A DNA stretch of 64,000 bases from Methylomonas methanica (GTDB taxonomy: Bacteria; Pseudomonadota; Gammaproteobacteria; Methylococcales; Methylomonadaceae), in NCBI RefSeq assembly GCF_001644035.1, contig NZ_LUUG01000060.1:45506-109505 (forward strand). The letters run 5' to 3'. Below are positions 51,008 to 60,450 of this stretch, piece after piece (the stretch's first letter is position 1; every line of letters starts with the position of its first letter). The translations under genes were made by a program, and so were the position numbers. Below the pieces are notes generated by a model. The model searched no databases. It was not told where the DNA came from and saw only the letters and a program-made list of their open reading frames with translations.

Positions 51008-51121
51008 GAGTGAAGATTTTTTTTTAAAAAAACGGGGCGAAAGCAATCTAAGTCACTGGGTAATATGCCTTTAACTGCAAATCACCATGATTGCTTTTAG
51101 ATATCACAGAAGGTGTTATGT

Positions 51122-51430
51122 CTAATCATCCGTGATGGGAATCGCGGTTCTCGACTGTTCAACACGCTCACGTAAATCCAGTCCTGGTTTGAAGTGAGTG
51201 GAATGCCGAATGGGCAAACTCACTTGTTCGCCTGTCTTAGGGTTACGCCCTATCCGCGCGGCTCGCTGAATAACCGAGAATCCACCAAATCCACGAATCT
51301 CAATGCGTTCACCTTGGGCCAAATGGTGGGTCATCGCATCGATGGTGATGTTAATGGCCATTTCAACGTCACGTTGCAGTAGATGAGGCAATCTAAGGCT
51401 GATGTTTTCGATGAGTTGGGATTTCGTCAT
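51122..51430 (-). CDS. IHF/HU-family DNA-binding protein
   Basis: A 102-residue protein with the HU/IHF signature (IEIRGFGGFSVIQRAARIGRNPKTGEQV) and an IHF-beta-like start (MTKSQLIENIS). It bends DNA; IHF-type proteins assist relaxosomes, integration and FlhDC-like promoters. It is transcribed toward traL, 202 bp away, with the inverted repeat between them. Confidence 0.88.
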   Translation of the reverse strand: MTKSQLIENISLRLPHLLQRDVEMAINITIDAMTHHLAQGERIEIRGFGGFSVIQRAARIGRNPKTGEQVSLPIRHSTHFKPGLDLRERVEQSRTAIPITDD

Positions 51431-51480
51431 TCTCTTACCGGGTCGGGGTTATAAATGAGTCGTTGTGTCCATGAATGTCG

Positions 51481-52035
51481 CTAGCCATGGCTTGCGGGTA
51501 GTGTCTTGCCACCTTGTTCAATAATCACGGCTTGTTTAAGTAAATCGCTTGCCGCGGGGTATGTTTCGTAAAGACTGCCAATGGCACGATAATACGCCAT
51601 GGTATCAAACGGCTCTGAGACTTGTTTCCGGATCAACTCAGCCAGATTTAACCTAAAATCCGGAGAAACGGTCACTATGCGCAGACCTTTGACAATTTTG
51701 GTGTCGGGATCCACCAAGACCAGATTAATGGGCAAATAAGCATCACCCTCATCAATCGTCTCATCACCGGCTAGATGAATGGTAAACGCCAAATCTGACC
51801 AATCCAGAAAACCCTCGATTTTGAATAAAAACAAAATGAGTTCGGCTTTTGCGAATAACGCAAACGAAGAATTCCCATTCAGAAAGGCTTGGATTTCTCG
51901 AGAGGACGCCGAAAAATTAAACGTCAGCAAAGGCGTGCCATTCGCTAGGATTATGCTCATGCCTTCGGCGGGCATGTCATGATCAAAGCGTTCACCCACG
52001 CATAATTTCAAATATCCCATTTCGTTTATGTTCAT
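51481..52035 (-). CDS. Hypothetical protein
   Basis: About 184 residues from the ATG at 52035 (GTG at 52083 and ATG at 52020 are alternatives; no clear ribosome site for any). Mostly beta-strand pattern, no membrane segment or known motif. The upstream 77-residue gene ends 19 bp before, suggesting one transcript. Function unknown. Confidence 0.6.
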   Translation of the reverse strand: MNINEMGYLKLCVGERFDHDMPAEGMSIILANGTPLLTFNFSASSREIQAFLNGNSSFALFAKAELILFLFKIEGFLDWSDLAFTIHLAGDETIDEGDAYLPINLVLVDPDTKIVKGLRIVTVSPDFRLNLAELIRKQVSEPFDTMAYYRAIGSLYETYPAASDLLKQAVIIEQGGKTLPASHG

Positions 52036-52054
52036 GAGGCAGAGAGGCTTGAGC

Positions 52055-52288
52055 CTAGGAATAAGGGAGAGGCAATGGCTCACCTAAAAGCCGCACGTTT
52101 TCATCAATATCAACGGCAACACAACGATTCGCTTGGATCGCCTCGGCTAAAGTGTATTCGTCCTGGCACAAGTAAACATTCTGTTCACAGGCTGAACAAT
52201 AGCGAACGTCCTGATTGTCCGTTTGAGTCAACTCGGCCCATTTTTTATCGCATTGTTTGCCAAAAATGCAGTTTCTGATTACGCCCAC
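52055..52288 (-). CDS. Small cysteine-rich conserved hypothetical protein
   Basis: A 77-residue protein with CIFGKQC, RYCSACEQNVYLC and CVAVDI, a pattern shared by small proteins of unknown function that may bind a metal. Starts with GTG at 52288 behind AAGGA. It is co-directional with the hypothetical gene after it. Confidence 0.6.
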   Translation of the reverse strand: MGVIRNCIFGKQCDKKWAELTQTDNQDVRYCSACEQNVYLCQDEYTLAEAIQANRCVAVDIDENVRLLGEPLPLPYS

Positions 52289-52328
52289 TTCGAATTCCTT
52301 GAAGCAAAAAATTGGTATGTCGGTTTAT

Positions 52329-52556
52329 TCAGCCAGTACAGGTTTTTAGCTTGACTGAAAAATCCGCAATCCCCAGTTTGAATAATTGTTTGGCTGCCGC
52401 GTCCAAGGTTTTAAATTCCTTGGTTTCACGTTTGGTCGTTTCCAATGGTTGTCCGTTGATGACCACCATGTAACCTTGTGCCATCACGGCATAATGAACT
52501 TGGACTTGCTTCACCGCATTGGCATCAAGCAAAACCTTCACCTCGCGCTCAATCAT
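52329..52556 (-). CDS. Small hypothetical protein
   Basis: A 75-residue basic protein (MIEREVKVLLDANAV start; DAAAKQLFKLGI). The ATG at 52556 overlaps the HTH gene stop (ATGA), so it is translated with that regulator. No family recognised. Confidence 0.6.
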   Translation of the reverse strand: MIEREVKVLLDANAVKQVQVHYAVMAQGYMVVINGQPLETTKRETKEFKTLDAAAKQLFKLGIADFSVKLKTCTG

Positions 52557-52822
52557 ACGCCTCCCTTGATTTTCGGTTCGCTGGGCTGAATGGGCTGTTC
52601 CCACGATTCAAATAGATCTTGTTGGTCGACCAATACCAGTAGATCACCCGGCTTTACCTGCAAATAGCGACACAACTTGGCAAGCACCTCGCGATCAAAG
52701 CTTTTTACCTGATCGTAGTAATAGCGATCTACCGTCGCCCGCGCAATGCCTGTTGCGTGACAAACATCGGCGACTTTAAGGCGTTTGGATCCAAGGATCG
52801 TTGACAGTCGACAGGTGATCAT
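52553..52822 (-). CDS. HTH (XRE/Cro-type) regulator
   Basis: An 89-residue protein with a Cro/C1-type helix-turn-helix (VADVCHATGIARATVDRYY, then LAKLCRYLQVKPGDLLVL). A likely transcription regulator of its own two-gene unit with the small gene 52329-52556. It resembles short single-domain regulators on plasmids. Confidence 0.8.
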   Translation of the reverse strand: MITCRLSTILGSKRLKVADVCHATGIARATVDRYYYDQVKSFDREVLAKLCRYLQVKPGDLLVLVDQQDLFESWEQPIQPSEPKIKGGV

Positions 52823-52967
52823 ATGCCATATTGAGTGAATAATTAATCGATCTCGATGAATTTTTATAATGATAAAGCGAAGGAAAACTTATGGCAAGGG
52901 TTGCTTATCAATGGCAATTCACTGGGTGCTCATGACTAGTAGCCTAGCTGGTCACTCGATGCCAGGA

Positions 52968-53849
52968 TTAACTTTTGTTACAGCCGTATGGAATTAACCA
53001 GCTGGTGGCTGGCTTGTCATGTTTTGCATAATCCGCAACTGGAAATTGGTCCCCAGTAAGTTTTTCCAGTTCGTCAATCGATACCAGAAAGTGATCCAGA
53101 TTGCGTTTCGTGGCCTCAGTGGAATTCGGCACTACCCAGGCAATTGCCCGTTCATCGGCGCCAGTGCCCCTTACGATCACTTTGTAAAAGTAGTCGGGGG
53201 TGCGTACGCCATGACTGGAAGCAAAAATATCGTTGCTGGTATCCTGACCCCAGATTATGCCGCCTAGGACTAAGAGATCATCAATATCTCGGTAACACTC
53301 GATGATTTCCTCCGTAAGCAACCAGGCACCTCGATTCATCTGCGAGGTTTGAGGCAAGATGTTCGCCATATAGTTCGATTGATGGATCGCATTGACCGAT
53401 TCATCAAGATGATTTGCGGGCACTTGGTGACCACGGTCATAGCCATTGCCGTAGGCCTGGCTACTGAACTGTTGGCACGCTGCTGGTGCACCTGGCCCCA
53501 ACTCGAAATGATCGTAGCGCTTTACATTGCCATTGTCTCGCTGGGCGGTATAGCGAAATCGGATAGCGGCTCGTTCTTTGCAATCAATCCAAAGGGTGAA
53601 TCCTTCGTAATCAAGCTTAAGAAGCTCTTTCGACTCCATACTGGCTTGCACTTGAGCAGTTGGCTGCGCTGTTTCACTGGGTGGCACGACCGGTTCCACT
53701 TTTGCCTTGATGCGATCTTCATGGCAGTGGTATTCACTCGTCTTTCGATGGGTATGGCAACCTTCGGTATTAACCTTACCGGGGTGAGCATGCGCACCGC
53801 TCCAGCATAGAACGATAAAAAATCCAAAGGTAAGGCGTAACGCAGACAA
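52968..53849 (-). CDS. Secreted DNA/RNA non-specific endonuclease with YHYH-like region
   Basis: A 293-residue protein. Signal peptide (1-21), then a His-rich CHTHRKTSEYHCHE segment (31-44) like YHYH/excalibur-type regions, a linker, and a beta-beta-alpha-metal endonuclease domain with the catalytic DRGH motif at 138-141 and the downstream N...Q...N residues. It degrades nucleic acid in the periplasm or outside the cell; on a conjugative element it might limit competing DNA or feed the cell. Assignment of the nuclease is firm. Confidence 0.85.
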   Translation of the reverse strand: MSALRLTFGFFIVLCWSGAHAHPGKVNTEGCHTHRKTSEYHCHEDRIKAKVEPVVPPSETAQPTAQVQASMESKELLKLDYEGFTLWIDCKERAAIRFRYTAQRDNGNVKRYDHFELGPGAPAACQQFSSQAYGNGYDRGHQVPANHLDESVNAIHQSNYMANILPQTSQMNRGAWLLTEEIIECYRDIDDLLVLGGIIWGQDTSNDIFASSHGVRTPDYFYKVIVRGTGADERAIAWVVPNSTEATKRNLDHFLVSIDELEKLTGDQFPVADYAKHDKPATSWLIPYGCNKS

Positions 53850-53873
53850 TCTGTTGATCCGTAAAGTGGTTGT

Positions 53874-54161
53874 TTACTGTAGACGTTGCCACAGAGCATG
53901 GATGATGAAAAGTGCAGCGTCATCAGGATGGGACGTGGCACATTCAAGTAGTAACGGATTATCCGGATTATGAAGGTCGTAGGCATTTCGAATCGCCAGT
54001 CCAAGCCCGAAATGCAGGTCTATCAGGTTGTTCGGTTCCATTGCCGCTATTGTCAGTTGGTCCTTCTCTTCCAGAACCAGTAACAACCGAGCGACAGCTT
54101 CCGCCACAGTAACTGGTGAATGTAAAACGTCACGGTGTATTGATGACCAATTATTGCCCAA
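53874..54161 (-). CDS. DUF6794-like hypothetical protein
   Basis: A 95-residue helical protein with the pattern AVARLLLVLEEKDQLTI...LIDLHFGLGLAIRNAY...HPDDAALFIIHALW, which recalls small DUF6794 proteins of unknown function. No membrane segment. It is divergent from the nucleotidase gene with 165 bp between. Confidence 0.6.
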   Translation of the reverse strand: MGNNWSSIHRDVLHSPVTVAEAVARLLLVLEEKDQLTIAAMEPNNLIDLHFGLGLAIRNAYDLHNPDNPLLLECATSHPDDAALFIIHALWQRLQ

Positions 54162-54187
54162 TTTGATAAGCCTTTTAGTAAAACAGC

Positions 54188-54245
54188 GGGTTAGATGAAC
54201 TAACCCTATATTTTAAACAATGTTATCCACAGAATTTGGGGATAA
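54188..54245. promoter_or_regulatory. Divergent intergenic region with a DnaA-box-like site
   Basis: GGGTTA/TAACCC hairpin (54188-54206), then GTTATCC (54222-54228) inverted as GGATAAC (54239-54245). TTATCCACA (54223-54231) equals a strict DnaA-box sequence. Only one such box is seen, so this is not evidence for an origin. Confidence 0.35.
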
Positions 54246-54326
54246 CGATTCAGCGGCAGTAAGATTAAGGCTATTGCGCTGCAGTGTTTTAATCTGCTTT
54301 GAACAAACCTAGGATTTCTAAACCTC

Positions 54327-54929
54327 ATGTCACCATCGATTAGTTCGAATTTTTATGCTTACCTTTCCCGCTTGAGATGGATTAAACGCTGGGGACTAAA
54401 ACGCAACGCCCATGAAGAAAATGTCATGGAGCACAGCTGGGAAGTTGCTGTCATTGCCCATACCTTGGCGCTCATCAAAAACCGCTATTTTGAAGGTCAA
54501 GTTGATGCCAATGCCGTTGCAACCGCAGCCCTTTACCATGACATCACTGAAGTCATTACCGGTGATATGCCCACACCCATCAAATACCATTCGTCAGCAA
54601 TTCTCGGTGCCTACAAGCAAATCGAGCAGCAAGCGGAACAAGAGTTATTGAATCTACTGCCTGAAGCATTACAACCCGATTTCCGGGTTTTGATCGATCA
54701 CCAGCAAATGTCTGAAGCCCATCAGAAAATCATCAAAGCAGCTGACAAGATATCCGCCTACCTGAAATGCCAGGCCGAATTGAAAGCCGGCAATGCTGAA
54801 TTTGAAATAGCTGCCAAACAACTCGAACGGTATATTGAAGCAATGGATCAGCCAGAGGTCAGATTTTTTATGCTGTCCTTCGCGCCCAACTGCGGACTGA
54901 CGCTCGATGACTTGATGAAAAAACGCTAG
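54327..54929 (+). CDS. yfbR: YfbR-type 5'-deoxynucleotidase (HD domain)
   Basis: A 200-residue HD-domain protein very like Yfb[14 protein letters not shown] (metal His), [19 protein letters not shown] and the D-containing C-terminal helix ([13 protein letters not shown]). It dephosphorylates deoxyribonucleoside monophosphates. It is followed 10 bp later by the helicase gene, so the two form a unit. An extra copy on accessory DNA may alter dNTP pools during transfer or phage attack; inference. Confidence 0.88.
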   Translation: MSPSISSNFYAYLSRLRWIKRWGLKRNAHEENVMEHSWEVAVIAHTLALIKNRYFEGQVDANAVATAALYHDITEVITGDMPTPIKYHSSAILGAYKQIEQQAEQELLNLLPEALQPDFRVLIDHQQMSEAHQKIIKAADKISAYLKCQAELKAGNAEFEIAAKQLERYIEAMDQPEVRFFMLSFAPNCGLTLDDLMKKR

Positions 54930-54939
54930 AGATAGCTTA

Positions 54940-57144
54940 TTGAGTATGGATTTCCAACCCAGCCCGTCACATTCTGCCGACAACCCAGTTGAAATACTGC
55001 ACGGCTCTATCGAACGCGTGACGTTCCATAGCGAGGCCTCGGGATTTTGCGTGTTACGGGTCAAGGTCAAAGGTTATCGGGAACTGATTACCGTGATTGG
55101 TTCGGCCGCCAGTGTCACGGCCGGTGAATACATCGAATGCCTGGGTTGCTGGGTCAATGATCGCCAACATGGCCAGCAATTCAAAACCATCTCGTTAAAA
55201 ATTGTGCCGCCGACCACGTTGGACGGCATCGAAAAATACCTGGGTTCCGGCATGGTCAAAGGCATTGGCCCCCATTTTGCCAAAAAGCTGGTCAAAGCCT
55301 TCGGTGAGCTGGTGTTCGATGTGATTGAGCAAACACCCGAGCGTCTGTTGGAATTACCGGGGATTGGTAAGAAACGCCAGGAGCGTGTGACCAGTGCTTG
55401 GGCTGAACAGAAAGTGATTAGGGAGATCATGGTCTTTCTACAATCGCACGGTGTCGGCACTTCGCGATCGGTGCGAATTTACAAAACCTACGGTGATCAG
55501 GCCATCGAGAAAGTGCGCGAAAATCCTTATCGCCTGGCACTGGACATTCACGGTATCGGCTTTAAAACCGCCGATACTCTGGCGCAGAAGCTGGGCATCG
55601 GCCCGCAATCCCTGCTGCGAGCGCAAGCGGGTGTCCGGCATGTCTTGCAGGAATGGTCCGGCGAAGGCCACTGCGCTGCGATTCGGATCAATCTGTGTGA
55701 AATGGCGGCGAAACTACTGGAAATTCCGCTGCCGATTATCGACCAAGCTATCGCGGCGGAATTAACCGAAGGCAATTTGATCGCCGAAATGGATGGCAGT
55801 GACGAATTCATTTTTCTGACGCCTTTACACCGCGCTGAAATAGGTTGTGCAGCCAACCTGAATAGATTAAATCAAGGTGATGCGCCATGGGGTGTGATTG
55901 ACGTGGATAAAGCCATTCCCTGGGTGGAAGAGCAAACTGGCATGACCTTGTCGCAGTCGCAAGCTACCGCCGTACGATTGGTACTCCAGCATAAAGTCTC
56001 GGTGATCACTGGCGGCCCCGGTGTCGGCAAAACCACCCTGGTCAACAGTCTGCTTAAGATTCTCAAAGCCAAAAGGGTGCGGATCGGTTTGTGCGCGCCG
56101 ACGGGACGAGCGGCAAAACGCCTGACCGAATCGACCGGCATGGAAGCAAAAACCGTTCATCGTCTTCTGGAGTTCGATCCGACGCAGTTCGCGTTCAAGC
56201 ATAACGACGAATACCCGCTGGACCTCGATTGCTTGGTGATTGATGAGTCGTCGATGATGGACGTGGTGTTGATGAATCAGCTGTTAAAGGCCATACCGAC
56301 GGAGGCTGCGGTCTTGATCGTCGGTGATGTTGATCAATTACCCTCGGTCGGACCCGGATCTGTGCTGGCCGACATCATTGATTCTGGTCAAATTGCCACC
56401 GTGCGTCTGACCGAGATTTTCCGCCAGGCCAGTACTTCCAAAATCATCACGAATGCTCACCGGATTAACCACGGGCAGATGCCGGTAGTTGATAAGACTG
56501 AAGCTCTTAGCGATTTTTATTGCCTCTACGCCGAAACACCCGAGGAGATTTTCGCTAAATTGATGCAAGTCGTCCTCGAACGGATTCCGCAGCGCTTCCA
56601 CTTTCATCCGGTTAACGACGTGCAAATTCTGACGCCCATGAATCGTGGCGGCCTGGGAGCGCGATCGCTGAACGTCGAATTGCAAGCACGCTTAAACGGA
56701 CACAGCGAACCGAAGATTACCCGTTTCGGTAATACCTATGCGCCGGGTGATAAGGTCATTCAGCGGATCAACAACTACGATAAGGAAGTCTTCAATGGCG
56801 ACATTGGCGTGATCAAAGCCATCGATCTTGAGGAAAGCCATGTCAAGATCTTATTCGACGATCGGGAGGTCGACTACGAATTCAGTGATCTGGACGAAAT
56901 TACGTTGGCTTATGCCACCAGTGTGCACAAATCCCAAGGCTCGGAATATCCGGTGGTGGTGATTCCGTTGGCCATGCAGCATTTTATGCTGCTGGAACGC
57001 AATCTGCTGTATACCGGCGTCACGCGTGGCAAGCAATTGGTTGTGGTGATTGCCCAGCCCAAAGCGTTAGCCATGGCTGTGAAAAACCAACAATCACAAC
57101 GCAGAATCACTGATCTGGCGGCTAGACTGAACAAAAATCCGTGA
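54940..57144 (+). CDS. recD2: RecD2-like ATP-dependent DNA helicase
   Basis: A 734-residue superfamily 1 helicase with the RecD2 N-terminal region (helix-hairpin-helix repeats near 85-210), Walker A GGPGVGKT at 358-365, Walker B IDESSMMD, and C-terminal motifs including HKSQGSEYP. It unwinds DNA 5' to 3'. It starts with TTG at 54940 (or ATG at 54946), 10 bp after the nucleotidase gene. RecD2 acts alone rather than in RecBCD. Confidence 0.92.
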   Translation: MSMDFQPSPSHSADNPVEILHGSIERVTFHSEASGFCVLRVKVKGYRELITVIGSAASVTAGEYIECLGCWVNDRQHGQQFKTISLKIVPPTTLDGIEKYLGSGMVKGIGPHFAKKLVKAFGELVFDVIEQTPERLLELPGIGKKRQERVTSAWAEQKVIREIMVFLQSHGVGTSRSVRIYKTYGDQAIEKVRENPYRLALDIHGIGFKTADTLAQKLGIGPQSLLRAQAGVRHVLQEWSGEGHCAAIRINLCEMAAKLLEIPLPIIDQAIAAELTEGNLIAEMDGSDEFIFLTPLHRAEIGCAANLNRLNQGDAPWGVIDVDKAIPWVEEQTGMTLSQSQATAVRLVLQHKVSVITGGPGVGKTTLVNSLLKILKAKRVRIGLCAPTGRAAKRLTESTGMEAKTVHRLLEFDPTQFAFKHNDEYPLDLDCLVIDESSMMDVVLMNQLLKAIPTEAAVLIVGDVDQLPSVGPGSVLADIIDSGQIATVRLTEIFRQASTSKIITNAHRINHGQMPVVDKTEALSDFYCLYAETPEEIFAKLMQVVLERIPQRFHFHPVNDVQILTPMNRGGLGARSLNVELQARLNGHSEPKITRFGNTYAPGDKVIQRINNYDKEVFNGDIGVIKAIDLEESHVKILFDDREVDYEFSDLDEITLAYATSVHKSQGSEYPVVVIPLAMQHFMLLERNLLYTGVTRGKQLVVVIAQPKALAMAVKNQQSQRRITDLAARLNKNP

Positions 57145-57289
57145 CAGTCTATTAGCTAAAACTCTTTTGAATGAAGTCAATTACTGGAATGTCAGCCATA
57201 CTATCCAATTTCAAGAGTTCATGTATTCGGTGAATCAGCCGAATGGCAGGTATTCGGTAAGCAAATCGACATTATGGCCGAGTCACAAC

Positions 57290-57466
57290 GGCCGAGGCTG
57301 TGTAAAAACGCACAAATAAATTACAAAAATAAAAATTAGCTCCACTTGGCTAGGTTTTTAGACTGCATATGAAATCAATTTCTCCACTCAGCTGTAAAAT
57401 GATGAGTTTATTCGGCTGATTTTTCCACCGGCTTTTGGATTTTTACGTTTTTACACAGCCTCGGCC
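57290..57466. mobile_element. 177-bp MITE-like element
   Basis: Perfect 21-bp terminal inverted repeats (57290-57310 and 57446-57466, beginning GGCCGAGGCTGTG) enclose A+T-rich DNA with no gene. If the element is counted from GAGG, the flanking GGCC would be a 4-bp target duplication. It lies in the 487-bp gap between the helicase and the RADAR genes. Confidence 0.7.
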
Positions 57467-57631
57467 ATGAAGAGACCGTCATCAACTTCCGTTAAGCGAC
57501 AGGTTAGCATTGTAAATCAGTCGTTCAGAAATAATTATCAGGATGCCTTTCTAAGTTTTTCACCTGGAAAAATTCTTGTTTATAAGTCAAAACGCTAAAC
57601 TACTAAACAATTACCAAAACCGAGCCCCTTT

Positions 57632-60448
57632 ATGAACGAAGAACTTATTATCGACTTGAGCCTTGGCGACAACGCCCTGCGGCAAGATAACAAGCATCTG
57701 TTTCACCGCAGAGTGTATGAACGGCTATCTCAAGTTATCAAAACACAACTTGCACGCACGAAAGACTATTTAAAAAAAGGCGAAAAGGATAATATCAACC
57801 ACTCCCGTAGCCATGATGCCATCCTACTTGATGGTGAGCGGGGTACCGGCAAAACCTGGGTATTGGTCAACCTTCAGGGCTTTATTGAACGTGAGCCAGA
57901 ATTCAAAAGTATAACTGAAGATGTGCTATTTCTAGATCCCGTTGACCCCACGTTGTTAAGTAATCATGAAGATTTTCTAAATATCGTAGTTGGTCAGATT
58001 AATAAAAGCCCTAGCGTCAAAAGAAGACTTGAAACCAGCAAAACCGACCGGTGCGACGTTTACTACCGTCACTTGGAAGACCTCGCAACAGCACTGGAAA
58101 GCCAGCAATCCTCTAAGGATAAGGACCGGGTTGGCCTAGACCGGCTGTTGTCTTACCAGGGAAGTCTGGATATAGCCCAGAATGCCCACGAGTATTTCCG
58201 TGAAGTTTTGGAGTTCACTGGCAAACGACTGATTGTGCTGTCGATAGACGATGTAGATATGTCGCTTTGCCATGGTTTTAAGGTATTAGAAGTGGTAAGG
58301 AAATACCTTTGTTCCCCGTATGTGTTGCCAATTGTCAGTGGTGATTTGCGACTTTACCAAGAATTGGTAGAAAATAAATTTTGTGAGCAGTTAGTTCATG
58401 GACAAAGCTCCACGAGCAAAGAGCGACAAATCAAAAAAACCGAAGAACTTACAAATGAATACCTGCGCAAAGTGTTTCCAGCGCAGCAACGTATTACTGT
58501 GCCGACTATCGAGAATTATTGCCAAAAATCCACTGGGGAATCCACGAAAGTACAAAATGGTGATCAATCTCTAGGCAATTTGTATGGCATTCACCAATTG
58601 CTGTTGACGGCGCTCAATGGACGGGTCAATGGTGAAGAGAATAGTGCCGTTAGCTATGCGCCACGAACAGCAAGGGAATTGATACAACTGCTTAATGCTT
58701 TGAAACCGGTTCTGGAAAAATTGTTAAACAATGACTTCCCCCCATTGAAGTATGAAAAAACGGGGACTGCATATTTAAAGGATGATATTACTCGCTGGTG
58801 GTTGAATTTACAGAAACCAACCAAGGAATCGCCGCACGTCTATGCTCTCTATACGATACTGTCCAGTTATTTCCAGTATTCCCAACAACTCAACTTACGT
58901 GAACTCAGTGAGGCATTGAAAAAACTAAATCATGCCACCGATAGCACAGCCTTGAATGAGCTAACCTATCTGAACCCAGCTCGGCAGCTGAAACTCGATG
59001 ATGCAGTTATCCATCAACGCCTGAATGAAAATTATGATAACTATATCAAAGATGCAAGTCCCTTTATTAAACAAGCAGATCGATTGCCTCCTGGTTTGCG
59101 GAACGAGACTGCCAGACTCCTGACTGCATTACCAGCGATCGAGCCGATTGATGCAAAACTCAAGTTCACCCAGCGTTATGTAGATGACTGCGTAAATAAG
59201 CACAAAAAAGAAGATTATTGGCTTTTTTTATTCTATTTGTTTTCTCATAGTGACTATTACACGAGTTATCAAACCGCCCCATTAGTGTTTTTTGGCCGAT
59301 TCTTCGAGCTTATCACTACCAGTTTGATAAGGGATATTGATGACACATGGCTAAGAGAGCTTCTGACCAAACCGCCTTATTACTCAATCATGAGTACCAG
59401 TGCGACAAAAACTTTCGATATTGAGGAAGAAGAGGAAGAACAGATTGAAAATGAAATTGAAATAAGTGAAAAGCATTTGTTACTTAACTCTGAGGACCTG
59501 AAAAAAATTGCATATGATATCAACCAGTTCAGGCATGAGATCAAACGCGAGGATAATGGTGTTGAGCCAGTTTTTGCAGATATTTCATTGTTAAACGCTT
59601 TGCAGTCGAAATATTTTAATCAGGCAAACTTATATAAGAAGGCAGGCTACGTTTCTCAAAACAAAAAGAGGATACGACCATCTCTAAGAGACGACAACTT
59701 ATTAAAAGAAATTGCAATACGCGCGGCTTATACTTATTGGGGAGCTCTAGGTAGCTTTGAAAAAAGCAAACTCTTTTTCAAGGACGATTTGGACAGCGTT
59801 GTTCACCAGAATTTTTTTGATGTCTCAGGCGACGCAAGGAGCAGCAAAATACGCAATAATCAGACTTATAGCCACAATATCAGCCCTTTTATAAAGAAAA
59901 AAAATGCAGCAAGCCCTAGTTCATTTACCAGTTACTTAGGGAAACATCCAGTCTATAAGTTCATACGTAACTTGACAGTTGATGATTGCATTGAAAATGA
60001 CGAAGCAGAATGTGTCACAAATCGCGACGAGAACGCAGTCAAAATAACAAACTACGAGGCGATTAGAAGTTTGCTACCAAGACCTTTTCTGACCAAACAA
60101 ACTTATGAGAAGCTACTTAAGGCACAAGATGATAAGGCTATAGAATCAGTCAAAAAATTGCTGATAGATTTTTATAATACGTTCGAAAAACATCTTTCAA
60201 AAACCAATCAGGACGTAATTGAATCGATTGCTAATGCCAAACTCGGTGCGATCATTAAAAGTGGGGATTTTTTTAACTACTCCAAGCCACTTGATCGCTT
60301 GCTCCATCTCGTCCGAGAAAAACTGCTCAAAACGGATGATGCCACATTAAATGACACCGCATTAAACGACAGTGAAATATTTAGTAAACTGCTGATTGAT
60401 GCCGGCGTAGATGAAAAAATCGTTAAGCTTCTGGAAGAAGGTATTTAA
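57632..60448 (+). CDS. rdrA: RdrA-like ATPase of a RADAR defence system
   Basis: A 938-residue P-loop ATPase with Walker A GERGTGKT at 68-75 and Walker B VLSIDDVD near 202-209. Its size, its fold pattern and its position 2 bp before a large divergent adenosine deaminase match RADAR, in which RdrA and RdrB form a giant complex that deaminates adenosine nucleotides or RNA during phage infection. The weak ribosome site fits tight expression. A 177-bp MITE-like element lies upstream. Assignment rests on the gene pair; neither half alone would be decisive. Confidence 0.85.
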   Translation: MNEELIIDLSLGDNALRQDNKHLFHRRVYERLSQVIKTQLARTKDYLKKGEKDNINHSRSHDAILLDGERGTGKTWVLVNLQGFIEREPEFKSITEDVLFLDPVDPTLLSNHEDFLNIVVGQINKSPSVKRRLETSKTDRCDVYYRHLEDLATALESQQSSKDKDRVGLDRLLSYQGSLDIAQNAHEYFREVLEFTGKRLIVLSIDDVDMSLCHGFKVLEVVRKYLCSPYVLPIVSGDLRLYQELVENKFCEQLVHGQSSTSKERQIKKTEELTNEYLRKVFPAQQRITVPTIENYCQKSTGESTKVQNGDQSLGNLYGIHQLLLTALNGRVNGEENSAVSYAPRTARELIQLLNALKPVLEKLLNNDFPPLKYEKTGTAYLKDDITRWWLNLQKPTKESPHVYALYTILSSYFQYSQQLNLRELSEALKKLNHATDSTALNELTYLNPARQLKLDDAVIHQRLNENYDNYIKDASPFIKQADRLPPGLRNETARLLTALPAIEPIDAKLKFTQRYVDDCVNKHKKEDYWLFLFYLFSHSDYYTSYQTAPLVFFGRFFELITTSLIRDIDDTWLRELLTKPPYYSIMSTSATKTFDIEEEEEEQIENEIEISEKHLLLNSEDLKKIAYDINQFRHEIKREDNGVEPVFADISLLNALQSKYFNQANLYKKAGYVSQNKKRIRPSLRDDNLLKEIAIRAAYTYWGALGSFEKSKLFFKDDLDSVVHQNFFDVSGDARSSKIRNNQTYSHNISPFIKKKNAASPSSFTSYLGKHPVYKFIRNLTVDDCIENDEAECVTNRDENAVKITNYEAIRSLLPRPFLTKQTYEKLLKAQDDKAIESVKKLLIDFYNTFEKHLSKTNQDVIESIANAKLGAIIKSGDFFNYSKPLDRLLHLVREKLLKTDDATLNDTALNDSEIFSKLLIDAGVDEKIVKLLEEGI

Positions 60449-60450
60449 TT

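Noticed and set aside
54222..54245. DnaA-box sequence with inverted partner as a replication origin
   Set aside because: A single box without iterons, an A+T-rich unwinding region or a nearby rep gene is not enough; kept only as an intergenic site.
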